Shown piece by piece: positions 1-8,369 of a DNA stretch of 36,841 bases. Under the pieces are notes generated by a model. It made no database searches and was not told the origin of the DNA. It saw only the letters and a list, made by a program, of their open reading frames with translations. The DNA comes from Pseudonocardia sp. (GTDB taxonomy: Bacteria; Actinomycetota; Actinomycetes; Mycobacteriales; Pseudonocardiaceae). The stretch covers positions 1 to 36,841 of the forward strand of contig NZ_JAOPWR010000054.1 in the NCBI RefSeq assembly GCF_025965585.1, written 5' to 3'. Positions within the stretch are counted from its first letter, which is position 1; each line of letters begins with the position of its first letter. Position numbers and translations under genes: made by a program.

Positions 1-19
1 CGTCAGTCATGCTGGTTCT

Positions 20-916
20 GTGAACGATCGCCCACCGGCCCCGTCGGACTCGCCGTCTGCGCTGGCCGCCGCACTGCGCACCACCGGCTACCTCGCCGAC
101 GACGGCCTCGCCACGGCGACGTTCCTCGCCATGCGCATGAACCGACCACTGTTCTGCGAGGGTGAACCCGGCACCGGCAAGACCGCTCTCGCCCAGGCAC
201 TGGCGGAGGTGACCGGCTCCGAGCTGATCCGCCTGCAGTGCCACGAGGGCATCGACGCGTCGCAGGCTCTCTACGACTGGGACTTCCCCCGCCAGCTGCT
301 GCACCTGCGCGCGCTCGAGGCCGCCGCGGGTGCGGAGAGGATGGACGTCGACGCCGTCGAGGCCTCTCTCTACGACCCCAAGTTCCTGCTGGCGCGCCCC
401 ATCCTGCGCGCGCTGCAGACCACACCGAGCGTGCTGCTCATCGACGAGATCGACCGCGCCGACGACGAGTTCGAGGCCTTCCTCCTGGAGGTCCTCACCG
501 AGCACGCGGTGACGATCCCCGAGGTCGGCGAGATCCGGGCCACCACGCCCCCGATCGTCGTGCTCACGTCCAACCGCACACGCGAGGTGCACGACGCCCT
601 CAAGCGCCGCTGCCTCTACCTGTGGCTCGACCACCCCGACCTGCAGCGCGAGATCGAGATCCTGCACTCGCGGCTGCCGGGCCTGCCCGAGCGGCTCGCC
701 GCCCAGGTGGCCGGCGCCGTCCGCGCGCTGCGGCAGGCCGACCTGCTCAAGCCCCCGGGCGTCGCGGAGACCATCGACTGGGCACGGGCGCTGCAGCTCG
801 TCGGCGCACGGCACCTCGACGTCGACAGCGCGGCCGCCACGCTCGGCGCCGTCCTCAAGTACCGCGAGGACGCCGACCGCGTCCGCAAGCAGCTCGACAC
901 CCTGCTCGCGTCCTGA
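20..916 (+). CDS. MoxR-type AAA+ ATPase, CoxD-like
   Basis: A 298-residue MoxR-family AAA+ ATPase. The sequence shows Walker A GEPGTGKT at about residues 48-55, Walker B VLLIDEID at about 138-145 and a sensor-1 stretch VLTSNRT near 181-187, followed by the helical lid domain typical of MoxR proteins. The family acts with a VWA-domain partner as a cytoplasmic chaperone pair; in carboxydotrophs CoxD (with CoxE) helps build the copper-sulfur-molybdenum site of CO dehydrogenase. The next gene is such a VWA protein and the third is XdhC/CoxI-like, so a role in maturing a molybdenum hydroxylase is the natural inference. The GTG at 20 gives the usual family length; the upstream region is outside the window. 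Whether the client is CO dehydrogenase or another xanthine-oxidase-family enzyme cannot be told because the catalytic subunits are not visible. Confidence 0.9.
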   Translation: MNDRPPAPSDSPSALAAALRTTGYLADDGLATATFLAMRMNRPLFCEGEPGTGKTALAQALAEVTGSELIRLQCHEGIDASQALYDWDFPRQLLHLRALEAAAGAERMDVDAVEASLYDPKFLLARPILRALQTTPSVLLIDEIDRADDEFEAFLLEVLTEHAVTIPEVGEIRATTPPIVVLTSNRTREVHDALKRRCLYLWLDHPDLQREIEILHSRLPGLPERLAAQVAGAVRALRQADLLKPPGVAETIDWARALQLVGARHLDVDSAAATLGAVLKYREDADRVRKQLDTLLAS

Positions 917-923
917 GCGCACC

Positions 924-2072
924 GTGACGAGCACAGAGGCACCCGTCGCCGACCCCGTCGCCGACCCCGTCGAGGGGCTCGTCGGTTTCACGGTCGTGCT
1001 CCGCAGCGCGGGGCTGTCCATCACCACCGACCGGGTCGCCACCTTCCTGGGCGCGCTCGACGAGCTGGACGTCACCAGCCGGATGCAGACGTACTGGGCC
1101 GGGCGGCTCACGCTCTGCTCCGACCCCGACGACCTCCCGCGCTACGACCAGGCCTTCGATGCCTGGTTCACCCCGCAGGAGGGCGGGCGCACCCGTGTCT
1201 CCGACGAGCGCAAGCCGCCGCCGCCGAAGCTCGCCGCGCTCACACCTTCCACGGAGGACTCCTCCGAGGAGGGCGACGACGACCGCGAGACGCCGCAGGT
1301 GCACGCCAGGGCCAGCGGGTCGGAGGTGCTGCGCAACCGCGACCTCGCCGAGCTCACCCCGTCCGAGCGCGAGCACCTGCGCAGGCTGCTGGCCCTGCTG
1401 CGCCCCGAGCCGCCGACCCGGCCGACCCGGCGCCGCAGCCCGTCGCGGCACGGCGAGGCCGATCCCGCCCGCACGCTGCGCGCCGCGCTGCGCAACGAGG
1501 GCGAGGTCCGGCAGCTCTACCGCCGCGACCACTCGCGGCGGCCCCGCAAGATCGTGCTGCTCGTCGACGTTTCCGGCTCGATGGAGCCCTACGCCGACGC
1601 GCTGCTGCGCTTCGCGCACGTCGTCGTGCGCCGCTCGCCGCAGGCCGTGGAGGCGTTCACGCTCGGCACCCGGCTCACCCGTGTCACCCGCGAGCTGCGG
1701 ATGCGCGACGCCGACCGCGCGCTGGCCGCCGCAGGCCGGGCCATCCCCGACTGGTCCGGCGGCACCCGCCTCGGCGAGGTGATGCGCGCGTTCGTCGACC
1801 GCTGGGGGCAGCGCGGCGCCGCCCGTCGCGCCGTCGTCGTCGTGTTCTCCGACGGCTGGGAGCGCGGCGAGACGGACCTGCTTGGCGTCCAGATGCAGCG
1901 GCTCGCCCGGCTCGCCCACAAGGTGGTCTGGATCAACCCGCACGCGGGCAAGGACGGCTACGCGCCGGTGCAGGGTGGAATAGTGGCCGCCCTTCCATAC
2001 TTGGACGAACTGCTGGCCGGGCACAGTCTGGCCACTCTCGAAGAGCTCCTTGAGGTGATCCGCGATGCGTGA
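924..2072 (+). CDS. VWA-domain protein, CoxE-like
   Basis: A 382-residue protein with a C-terminal von Willebrand factor A domain. The MIDAS motif DVSGSM lies at about residues 215-220, preceded by the hydrophobic strand KIVLLV, and a second acidic element FSDGWERG follows near residue 310. The first 200 residues are charged and Pro/Arg-rich with a low-complexity acidic stretch (EDSSEEGDDD). This architecture matches CoxE proteins, which work with the MoxR/CoxD ATPase during maturation of aerobic CO dehydrogenase and related molybdenum enzymes. It begins 7 bases after the ATPase stop and its 3' end overlaps the next gene by 8 bases, so the three genes are almost certainly one translationally coupled operon. 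The GTG start at 924 is taken because it immediately follows the upstream gene. Confidence 0.88.
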   Translation: MTSTEAPVADPVADPVEGLVGFTVVLRSAGLSITTDRVATFLGALDELDVTSRMQTYWAGRLTLCSDPDDLPRYDQAFDAWFTPQEGGRTRVSDERKPPPPKLAALTPSTEDSSEEGDDDRETPQVHARASGSEVLRNRDLAELTPSEREHLRRLLALLRPEPPTRPTRRRSPSRHGEADPARTLRAALRNEGEVRQLYRRDHSRRPRKIVLLVDVSGSMEPYADALLRFAHVVVRRSPQAVEAFTLGTRLTRVTRELRMRDADRALAAAGRAIPDWSGGTRLGEVMRAFVDRWGQRGAARRAVVVVFSDGWERGETDLLGVQMQRLARLAHKVVWINPHAGKDGYAPVQGGIVAALPYLDELLAGHSLATLEELLEVIRDA

Positions 2073-3180
2073 CGTGATGGACCGGCTCGAGGGCTGGTGG
2101 AAGAACGGCGAGACCGCGGCGCTGGCCACGGTCGTCGGCACCTACAGCTCCGCGCCCCGGCAGCCCGGCGCGTCGATGCTGGTCGGACCGGACGGCGAGG
2201 CCGTCGGCAGCGTGTCCGGCGGGTGCGTCGAGGGCGCCGTCTACGAGCTGGGCCAGCAGGTGCTCGGCGACGGGCGCCCGGTGTTCCAGCGCTACGGGGT
2301 CTCCGACGAGGACGCTTTCACCGTGGGCCTGACCTGCGGCGGCATCATCGACATCTTCGTCGAGAAGGTCGGCCCGGAGACCTACGACCAGCTCGGCTCG
2401 GTGGCCCAGGCCATCCGCGACGAGACGCCGGTGGCGGTGGCCACCGTCGTCACCGGGCCGTCCGACAAGCTCGGCAAGCGGCTCATCGTGTGGGCCGACC
2501 GGGTGGAGGGCGCCACCGGCTCGTCCCGCCTCGACGACGCCGTACGCGACGACGCCCGGGGCCTGCTCGACGCCGGCCGCAACGCGATCCTGCACTACGG
2601 CATCGACGGACAGCGCCGTGGCGAGGGCCTCGACGTGTTCGTCGAGTCGTTCGCGCCGCCGCCTCGCATGATCGTGTTCGGGGCGATCGACTTCGCTGCC
2701 GCCGTCGCGCGCATGGGCACGTTCCTCGGCTTCCGCGTCACGGTCTGCGACGCGCGTCCCGTGTTCGCCACCGCCACCCGCTTCCCGGGCGCGAACGAGG
2801 TCGTCGTCGAGTGGCCGCACCGCTACCTGAAGGCCGAGTCCGACGCGGGCCGCGTCGACAAGCGCACCGCGCTCTGCGTGCTCACCCACGACCCGAAGTT
2901 CGACGTCCCGCTGCTGGAGGTCGCGCTGCGGCTGCCCGAGGTGGGCTACATCGGCGCGATGGGCTCGCGGCGCACCCACGAGGACCGCATCGAGCGGCTC
3001 AGGGAGATCGGCGTGACCGACGCCGAGATCGCCCGGATGTCGAGCCCGATCGGCCTGGACCTCGGCGCCCGCACGCCCGAGGAGACCGCGGTGTCGATCG
3101 CGGCCGAGATGATCGCCCAGCACTGGGGCGGCGCCGGCACCCGCCTCGCGAACCGCGAGGGCCCGATCCACGCCGGCTGA
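2065..3180 (+). CDS. XdhC/CoxI family molybdenum-cofactor insertion/sulfuration protein
   Basis: A 371-residue XdhC/CoxI/CoxF-family protein. The N-terminal XdhC_CoxI domain (about residues 10-75) contains the typical SAPRQPGASMLV and SGGCVEGAV segments and a conserved Cys in GLTCGG near residue 92. The C-terminal half (about 190-345) is the Rossmann-like XdhC domain, with MIVFGAIDFA, a VLTHDPKFD stretch and the hallmark YIGAMGSRRTHEDR. Family members bind molybdopterin cytosine dinucleotide and help sulfurate and insert it into xanthine dehydrogenase or CO dehydrogenase. One residue is odd: the first glycine-rich loop reads FGAIDFA, where many homologues carry G-x-G-x-x-A. The ATG at 2065 overlaps the end of the VWA gene by 8 bases, which implies coupling. 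A hairpin follows the stop and probably ends the operon. Confidence 0.9.
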   Translation: MRDVMDRLEGWWKNGETAALATVVGTYSSAPRQPGASMLVGPDGEAVGSVSGGCVEGAVYELGQQVLGDGRPVFQRYGVSDEDAFTVGLTCGGIIDIFVEKVGPETYDQLGSVAQAIRDETPVAVATVVTGPSDKLGKRLIVWADRVEGATGSSRLDDAVRDDARGLLDAGRNAILHYGIDGQRRGEGLDVFVESFAPPPRMIVFGAIDFAAAVARMGTFLGFRVTVCDARPVFATATRFPGANEVVVEWPHRYLKAESDAGRVDKRTALCVLTHDPKFDVPLLEVALRLPEVGYIGAMGSRRTHEDRIERLREIGVTDAEIARMSSPIGLDLGARTPEETAVSIAAEMIAQHWGGAGTRLANREGPIHAG

Positions 3181-3197
3181 CGCCTCATCCCGACACG

Positions 3198-3239
3198 ATC
3201 GGGCGCGGGGCCTGCCCGATGGGACAGGGTCCGCGCCCG
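3198..3239 (+). terminator. Hairpin(s) after the coxDE/xdhC-like operon
   Basis: Just 17 bases after the XdhC stop, ATCGGGC and GCCCGAT form a 7-bp perfect inverted repeat around a 9-base loop (3198-3220). An overlapping longer pairing, CGGGCGCGG with CCGCGCCCG (3200-3239), is also possible. No T-tract follows, as is common in high-GC actinobacteria, so terminator function is inferred from position only. Confidence 0.45.
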
Positions 3240-3395
3240 GCCGCCGGTACGGTCCGCCACGGCCGATCCGCGGCTGACGTGCATGTCCGTGACCTGCCGT
3301 ACCCAGCATGCGAGGGCCTGCCCGGTGGCGGTTGCCGCGCGTCCCCGTCACCGGATACGCACCGTTCGCACCTGCCCGCTCACCCCCGGTTCTTG

Positions 3396-3401
3396 TAGCC
3401 T
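3396..3401 (+). promoter_or_regulatory. Possible -10 element for the alcohol dehydrogenase/two-component operon
   Basis: TAGCCT fits the actinobacterial TANNNT -10 consensus and lies 65 bases upstream of the chosen GTG. A convincing -35 was not seen at the right distance, so this is a weak call. Confidence 0.25.
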
Positions 3402-3465
3402 GGGCGACGCCGCGGGTCGGGACGTTCGGCGTACGGCGACGGACGATGTGGTGCGGGAGGGCAAT

Positions 3466-4713
3466 GTGGTCCTCGCCGATGAAGCCCGCAAGGCCGGTGA
3501 CTCGGTCCTGCTGGCACGGCGTAGTCCGGACGATCGACGCGTGACCGACGGCGACTCCGGACCGCTCCGGCTGTCCAAGTTCCACGCCCCGGAGATCGTC
3601 TTCGGCCCCAACTCACTCGCCGAGGCCGCGCACGCCGCGGTCCGGCTGGGCGCGCGGCGGCCGCTCGTCGTCACCGACCCCGGGCTGACCGAGGCGGGCT
3701 GGCCCGCGGAGCTCCTCACCCAGCTGCGGGCCGCCGGCCTGCGCCCGGTGGTCTGGACCGACGTCACGCCCAACCCGAAGGACCACGAGATCGAGGCGGG
3801 CCACGAGCGCTACGTCGAGGCCGGCTGCGACGTGGTGCTCGGCATCGGCGGCGGCTCGGTGATCGACGCGGCCAAGGGCATCGCCCTGCTCGCCGCGAAC
3901 GGCGGGCGCATCCTCGACTACGAGGGCATCGACCGCATCGCGCACCCGATCCCGCCGCTGATCATGATGCCGTCCACGTCCGGCACGGGCGCCGACGTCT
4001 CCCAGTTCTGCGTCGTCACCGACACCGAGCGACACACCAAGATCACGATCATGGGGCGCGCGCTGGTGCCGGACGTGTCGGTGATCGACCCCCGGCTCCT
4101 CGTCACGATGCCCGACGAGCTGAATGCCGCCACCGGTCTCGATGCGCTCACGCACGGCATCGAGGCGTTCGTGTCGCTGGCCCACGGCCCGCTCACCGAC
4201 CACCACGCGCTGCAGGCGATCTCGCTGGTCAACGGCAACCTCGCCCACACCATCCACGAACCGCGCGACACCGAGGCGCGCTCGTTCATGGCGCAGGCCG
4301 CGCTGGAGGCCGGCCTGGCGTTCACCAACGCGATCCTGGGCGCCACGCACGCCATGAGCCACCAGGTCGGCGGCATGCTCGACCTCCCCCACGGCGTCGT
4401 CAACGGGGTGCTGCTGCCGCACGTCATCCGCTTCAACGGGGCCGAGCTGCCCGAGCGGTTCGTGCCGATCGCGCAGGCCCTGGGCGTGTACGAGCCGGGG
4501 ATGCCCGCGCCGGAGGCCGTCGAGCGGGTGGCCGAGGAGGTCCGCACGCTGGGCGATGAGGTCGGCGTGCCGCGCGGGCTCGGGGCGCTGGGCGTCACGG
4601 GCGAGGACATCCCGCGCCTCTCGGAGCTCACGTTGAGCGACGCGTGCCTCACCACGAACCCGCGGCCCACCTCCGTGGGCGACGTCGAGACGCTGTTCAA
4701 GGCGGCCCTGTGA
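3466..4713 (+). CDS. Iron-containing alcohol dehydrogenase, possibly ErcA-like
   Basis: A group III iron-dependent alcohol dehydrogenase. Visible family hallmarks are FHAPEIVFGPNSL at the start, the nucleotide-binding GIGGGSVIDAAKGIA, MPSTSGTGADVSQF, the metal-site signature GLDALTHGIEAFVS, and the later LGATHAMSHQVGG and LPHGVVNG His motifs. Such enzymes oxidise alcohols or reduce aldehydes with NAD(P) in the cytoplasm. The GTG at 3466 is chosen because GGGAGG sits 5 bases upstream, giving 415 residues; a shorter start at GTG 3541 gives 390 residues, closer to the family norm. The ORF-track start at 3283 looks like an over-extension. Only 13 bases separate it from a histidine kinase gene followed by a response regulator. 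That order recalls ErcA of Pseudomonas and the MnoSR locus of mycobacteria, so a role in sensing alcohols rather than bulk catabolism is possible (inference). Confidence 0.88.
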   Translation: MVLADEARKAGDSVLLARRSPDDRRVTDGDSGPLRLSKFHAPEIVFGPNSLAEAAHAAVRLGARRPLVVTDPGLTEAGWPAELLTQLRAAGLRPVVWTDVTPNPKDHEIEAGHERYVEAGCDVVLGIGGGSVIDAAKGIALLAANGGRILDYEGIDRIAHPIPPLIMMPSTSGTGADVSQFCVVTDTERHTKITIMGRALVPDVSVIDPRLLVTMPDELNAATGLDALTHGIEAFVSLAHGPLTDHHALQAISLVNGNLAHTIHEPRDTEARSFMAQAALEAGLAFTNAILGATHAMSHQVGGMLDLPHGVVNGVLLPHVIRFNGAELPERFVPIAQALGVYEPGMPAPEAVERVAEEVRTLGDEVGVPRGLGALGVTGEDIPRLSELTLSDACLTTNPRPTSVGDVETLFKAAL

Positions 4714-4726
4714 CGGCGAGGACTGC

Positions 4727-6100
4727 ATGACGGCCGCCTCGCAGTGGCCCCGCCGGTCGGGCCGCACCGCCGCGAGCCGTCCGCGCCCCGACCTCGCAGC
4801 GCTCACCGGGCTCCGCTCGGGCAAGCCGCACTACTACCCCGAGTACCGCACGTCCGCGGAGCGGCTGCACCGCGTGATCCTGGCGCTGGAGCGGATCTCG
4901 GCGGCGCTCGTCCGCACGATGGAGGGCTCCGAGGCATTGGTCCGCGCGGTGGTGGAGGCCACGGCCGACCACCTGAGCGCGGAGTGGGTCGTGTTCGCCC
5001 TCGTCGACGGCGAGCTGCCCGAGGCCCAGCCGCGGCACCTCGTCCGCGGGCCGGACGGCGCCGAGTGGTCCGACGCGCGCGCCGTCCCGGAGCGGGTGTG
5101 GCAGCACCTCGAGCACGTCAAGGCGGGCGAGGCCGACGACCACCACGACCCGCTGCAGGCCCGCCGCCACCTGCACGTCGCGGTGAAGCTGGACGGCCGC
5201 ACCGTCGGCGGGTTCGTCGCGTGGACGCCGGAGGAACGCGAGATCGACGACACCGACCACTCGGTGCTGCGCATCCTGGCCGGTCAGACGGCCGCCGCGC
5301 TGCAGAACTGCGCCCTGCTCGACCACTCGGCCCGGCTGCACGCGCGCACCGCTCTGCAGGCCGACGACCTCAAGGCCCGCAACGAGCAGCTGATCGCCAC
5401 GCAGGCCGAGCTGGGCGCGGCCCGGCAGTGGGAGGTGCTCGACATCGAGCGCCACCGCATCGCGCGGGAGCTGCACGACAGCGTCACCCAGTACGCGCTG
5501 TCGGCCGGCATGCACATCGAGCTGGTGCGCACCGAGATCGCCGACGACCGCCTGCGTGCGCAGCTCGACACCGCCAAGGACCTCACGCGCCGCGCCGTCG
5601 AGCAGCTGCGGTCGGCGATCTACGCGCTGAGCGACGCCGAGCACCACGGCCACGGCGTCGACAAGGACCTGCCCTCGATGCTGCGCCAGCTCTCCGGCGT
5701 GCACATGCCCGACGAGCTGCGCGTGGAGGTGCGGATCGGCGGCACGCCGGTGGCGCTGCCCGCCGACTGCGAGCAGTCGCTGTTCCGCATCGCGGGCGAG
5801 GCGCTGTTCAACACCGCGGTGCACGCCGAGGCGAGCAAGGCAGTCGTCCGGCTGGCGTACCTGTGCCATTCGGTCCGGCTCACCATCTCCGACGACGGGG
5901 GCGGCAAGCCCGAGGAGGTACGGCGCAGCCTGCGTGCGGCCACCGTCGCCACGCCGTCTGGCGAGCACCGTGGGCTGGTGAACATGCAGGCCAGGGCCCG
6001 TGAGCTCGGTGGCTCGCTGACGTTCCGCCGGGCCCGGCTGGGCGGCTTGCAGGTCCAGGTGGACATCCCGGTCCCCTGCGCGAACGGAGCCCCCTCGTGA
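4727..6100 (+). CDS. GAF-domain sensor histidine kinase (NarL/MnoS type)
   Basis: A 457-residue soluble histidine kinase with no membrane segments. Residues about 60-200 form a GAF-type sensory region, followed by a short coiled segment. The HisKA_3 dimerisation motif RHRIARELHDSVTQ then places the phosphorylated His near residue 250. The HATPase_c domain closes the protein, with an N-box-like EALFNTAVHAEA, the G1 box SDDGGG and the HRGLVNMQARA segment. The gene follows the Fe-alcohol dehydrogenase by 13 bases, and its TGA overlaps the response regulator GTG by four bases (GTGA). The lack of a membrane domain suggests that it reads a cytoplasmic cue, plausibly an alcohol-derived signal or the neighbouring dehydrogenase itself. 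The closest parallel known to me is MnoS in methylotrophic mycobacteria; that relation is inference from layout and domains. Confidence 0.9.
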   Translation: MTAASQWPRRSGRTAASRPRPDLAALTGLRSGKPHYYPEYRTSAERLHRVILALERISAALVRTMEGSEALVRAVVEATADHLSAEWVVFALVDGELPEAQPRHLVRGPDGAEWSDARAVPERVWQHLEHVKAGEADDHHDPLQARRHLHVAVKLDGRTVGGFVAWTPEEREIDDTDHSVLRILAGQTAAALQNCALLDHSARLHARTALQADDLKARNEQLIATQAELGAARQWEVLDIERHRIARELHDSVTQYALSAGMHIELVRTEIADDRLRAQLDTAKDLTRRAVEQLRSAIYALSDAEHHGHGVDKDLPSMLRQLSGVHMPDELRVEVRIGGTPVALPADCEQSLFRIAGEALFNTAVHAEASKAVVRLAYLCHSVRLTISDDGGGKPEEVRRSLRAATVATPSGEHRGLVNMQARARELGGSLTFRRARLGGLQVQVDIPVPCANGAPS

Positions 6101-6768
6101 CCGCTGCCCCGCTGGCTCCCCGCAGCCGCCCGATGCCCACCCGCATCGTGCTCGTCGACGACCACTCGATCATGCGGCAGGGACTGCGCGCCGTGCTGGA
6201 GCGCGAGGACGACCTGCGCGTCGTCGGCGAGGCGGGCACGCCTGCCGACGCGGTGGCCGCCGTCGCGGCGACGCGGCCGCACGTCGTGCTGCTGGACCTC
6301 AAGCTGACGGCCGGCCCGCAGACCGACGGTCTCGACGTCTGCCGCAGGCTGTGCGCCGCGCACCCCGGGCTGGGGGTGCTGGTGCTCACCACGTTCTCCG
6401 AGGACCGGCTCGTGGTCGAGTCGGTGCAGGCCGGCGCGCGCGGCTACGTCGTCAAGGACGTGGACACCACCGAGCTGGTGCGCGCCATCCGTGCCGTCTC
6501 CCGTGGGGAGAGCGCGTTCGACGCCCGCAGCGCGTCGGCGATGGTGCGCTCGTTGTCGGGCGGCATGCCGGAGCGGGAGCGGCTCACCGAGCGCGAGCTC
6601 GACGTCCTGAGGCTGCTGGCCCGCGGCCTTTCCAACCGCGCGATCGGCGCCGAGCTGTTCATCTCCGAGACCACCGTCAAGTTCCACGTCGGCAACCTCA
6701 TGCGCAAGCTCATGGTGTCGCGGCGTGCCGAGGCGGTCTACGCGGCGACCAAGCAGGGACTGCTGTAG
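6097..6768 (+). CDS. NarL/LuxR-family response regulator
   Basis: A 223-residue response regulator. The receiver domain starts at RIVLVDDHSIMRQG with the acidic pair DD, has the phospho-accepting Asp in VVLLDLKL (residue 67 from this start), the conserved Thr in VLTTFSE and Lys in YVVKDVDT. The C-terminal LuxR/GerE helix-turn-helix is LTERELDVLRLLARGLSNRAIG with the recognition helix SETTVKFHVGNLMRKL. It overlaps the kinase gene by four bases (GTGA), so the two are cognate partners. A downstream ATG at 6133 could also be the start, but the GTG fits translational coupling. Likely targets would be alcohol-oxidation genes, here or elsewhere in the genome. This is inferred from the linked dehydrogenase. 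Confidence 0.93.
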   Translation: MTAAPLAPRSRPMPTRIVLVDDHSIMRQGLRAVLEREDDLRVVGEAGTPADAVAAVAATRPHVVLLDLKLTAGPQTDGLDVCRRLCAAHPGLGVLVLTTFSEDRLVVESVQAGARGYVVKDVDTTELVRAIRAVSRGESAFDARSASAMVRSLSGGMPERERLTERELDVLRLLARGLSNRAIGAELFISETTVKFHVGNLMRKLMVSRRAEAVYAATKQGLL

Positions 6769-6779
6769 AACTCCGCCGC

Positions 6780-7391
6780 ATGCGGTTCTACGCGGAACGC
6801 CCGCTCCGTCTCCTTCGCCAGGTGCTCGCCGACGTCCTCGTCGTGGCGTGGGTGGTGCTCGTCGTGACGGTGGCGAGGGCGGCGTACGACCTGGTCCAGC
6901 AGCTCCGGAGCCCGGCTCTGACGCTGGTGACCGCGGGCGAGGCCATCCGCAGCACGTTCGCGGGAGCGGCGGACACCGCCGGCAGGGTGCCCGTCGTCGG
7001 CGACGACCTCGCCCGCTCCCTCGGGACGGGCGCTGGTGCCGGTGCGTCGCTGGCCGCCGCGGGACGCGAGCAGGTGCAGACCGTCACCGATGCCGCGCTG
7101 GGCACCGCCGTCGGGATCGTCGTGCTCGCCGCGCTGCCGGTCGTGCTGATCTGGCTGACGGTGCGCGTGCGCTACGCGCGGGCCGCACGGTCGGCCGTCG
7201 TCGCCAGGCGGGTCGACTCCGACCTGCTGGCGCTGCGCGCCCTGGCCCACATGCCGGTGCGCAGGCTGCTGGCCCTCTCCGACGACCCGGCCGCGGCCTG
7301 GCGGCGCGACGACCGCGACGTCGTCCACCGGCTGGCCGAGCTCGAGCTGCGGTCGCTGGGCCTGCGCTCGCCGCGCGTCAGGGCGGACTGA
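6780..7391 (+). CDS. Two-helix membrane protein of unknown function
   Basis: A 203-residue protein that I do not recognise. It has a hydrophobic helix at about residues 16-36 (VLADVLVVAWVVLVVTVARA), a roughly 70-residue Gly/Ala-rich extracytoplasmic segment, a second helix at about 107-128 (VGIVVLAALPVVLIWLTV) and a basic cytoplasmic tail. The topology is therefore a hairpin with both ends inside. The ATG at 6780 lies 11 bases after the response regulator stop, so it is probably the last gene of that operon. The ORF-track start at 6351 runs inside the regulator and is rejected. Its stop abuts the stop of the convergent lipoprotein gene with no base between. It could be an accessory of the two-component system or simply a passenger. 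Confidence 0.75.
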   Translation: MRFYAERPLRLLRQVLADVLVVAWVVLVVTVARAAYDLVQQLRSPALTLVTAGEAIRSTFAGAADTAGRVPVVGDDLARSLGTGAGAGASLAAAGREQVQTVTDAALGTAVGIVVLAALPVVLIWLTVRVRYARAARSAVVARRVDSDLLALRALAHMPVRRLLALSDDPAAAWRRDDRDVVHRLAELELRSLGLRSPRVRAD

Positions 7392-8225
7392 TCACACCAC
7401 CGTGATCGTCTTGGTGTCGGTCATCGGCGGACGGCCAGCGCCGTCGGACGGGTCGTCCTCGGTGACGCGCAGCTCGTAGGTGCCGGGCTCGAGGGTGACG
7501 GTGAACGAGTACGGCGAGAACCGCTGGCCCTCAGCGGTCGACGCGGCCCCCGACCTCACGACGACCCCCTCGCGGCGCACCTCCCACGGCAGGTTCGCCT
7601 CGAACACCGCCGCCTCCCCCGACACGACGACGTCCCGTTCCACGGAGGCCCCGTTCATCGGGCTGTCGATCTGGACGAGGGAGCGCACGGCGTAGGCGTC
7701 GCCGCGGAGGACGGGTGCGGACACGTCGATCCCGCCCAGCACCGTCGCGGCCGGAGCACCGTCCACGAGCACCCGCACAGACAGGGTCGATCGCAGCACG
7801 CCCTGCACCGTGTAGACGAGCTGCTGCAGGCTCATCCGCGCCGCAGCCGGATCGGTGGCGGGTCCGGTGGCCTGCGCGGTCAGATCGACGGTGATCAGGT
7901 CGCCGGCCACCACCGGCGAGCGCAGCGCGGTGCCCGCGGGCCAGTAGGACCGGTAGTCGGGATCCAGCGCGGCGCCGAACATCTCGCGGACGGCATCGCT
8001 CGCCGCATCGGTCGTGGTGACCCGGTGGAACTCGCGCTGCAGCCGGAACCCGGCAGGCGTGGAGGCCACGTAGTAGGCGGGCAGCGCCACCACCCGGCCG
8101 GGCGCGTCCGTCGTCGTCGGACTCCCCGGGGTCGTCGGGGTCGTCGCTCCCCCCGGCGCGACCGCGGCGTCGGCGCAGCCGGCCAGCAGCACCGCGAGCA
8201 GGACCACCATCGCGATTCGTCGCAC
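7392..8225 (-). CDS. GerMN/Gmad2-domain lipoprotein
   Basis: A 277-residue secreted lipoprotein. The N-terminus MRRIAMVVLLAVLLAGC is a lipoprotein signal peptide with lipobox LAGC and Cys at residue 17, followed by a Thr/Pro-rich linker. Residues about 45-165 fit a GerMN domain (SLQQLVYTVQGVLR is typical) and about 175-277 fit the C-terminal Gmad2 immunoglobulin-like domain (IDSPMNGASVERDVVVSGEA). Actinobacterial proteins of this type sit on the outer face of the membrane and are of poorly defined function; GerM itself acts in spore germination and peptidoglycan-linked processes. GTG 8225 is chosen because GGAGG lies 8 bases upstream and the lipobox then falls at the right distance; the track ORF to 9098 is an over-extension. 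It is divergent from the carbonic-anhydrase-like gene. Confidence 0.85.
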   Translation of the reverse strand: MRRIAMVVLLAVLLAGCADAAVAPGGATTPTTPGSPTTTDAPGRVVALPAYYVASTPAGFRLQREFHRVTTTDAASDAVREMFGAALDPDYRSYWPAGTALRSPVVAGDLITVDLTAQATGPATDPAAARMSLQQLVYTVQGVLRSTLSVRVLVDGAPAATVLGGIDVSAPVLRGDAYAVRSLVQIDSPMNGASVERDVVVSGEAAVFEANLPWEVRREGVVVRSGAASTAEGQRFSPYSFTVTLEPGTYELRVTEDDPSDGAGRPPMTDTKTITVV

Positions 8226-8369
8226 CGCGATCACCTCCACCGAAGGATCGGAACCGGACCCTCGTGAGAATCTGGACGCACCCACGGGGGTCAGGTTGCC
8301 CGCGCGGGCCCTCGTCACCCGGACGGCGCGCCGGACCCACCCGGGTGGACGCGCCCCGCGGATGGCACC

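Noticed and set aside
3283-3465. Longer start for the iron alcohol dehydrogenase
   Set aside because: The extra residues have no family match, and a clear GGGAGG precedes GTG 3466.
1933-3585. 550-codon ORF antisense to the XdhC-like gene
   Set aside because: No motif, and it contradicts a complete family match on the plus strand.
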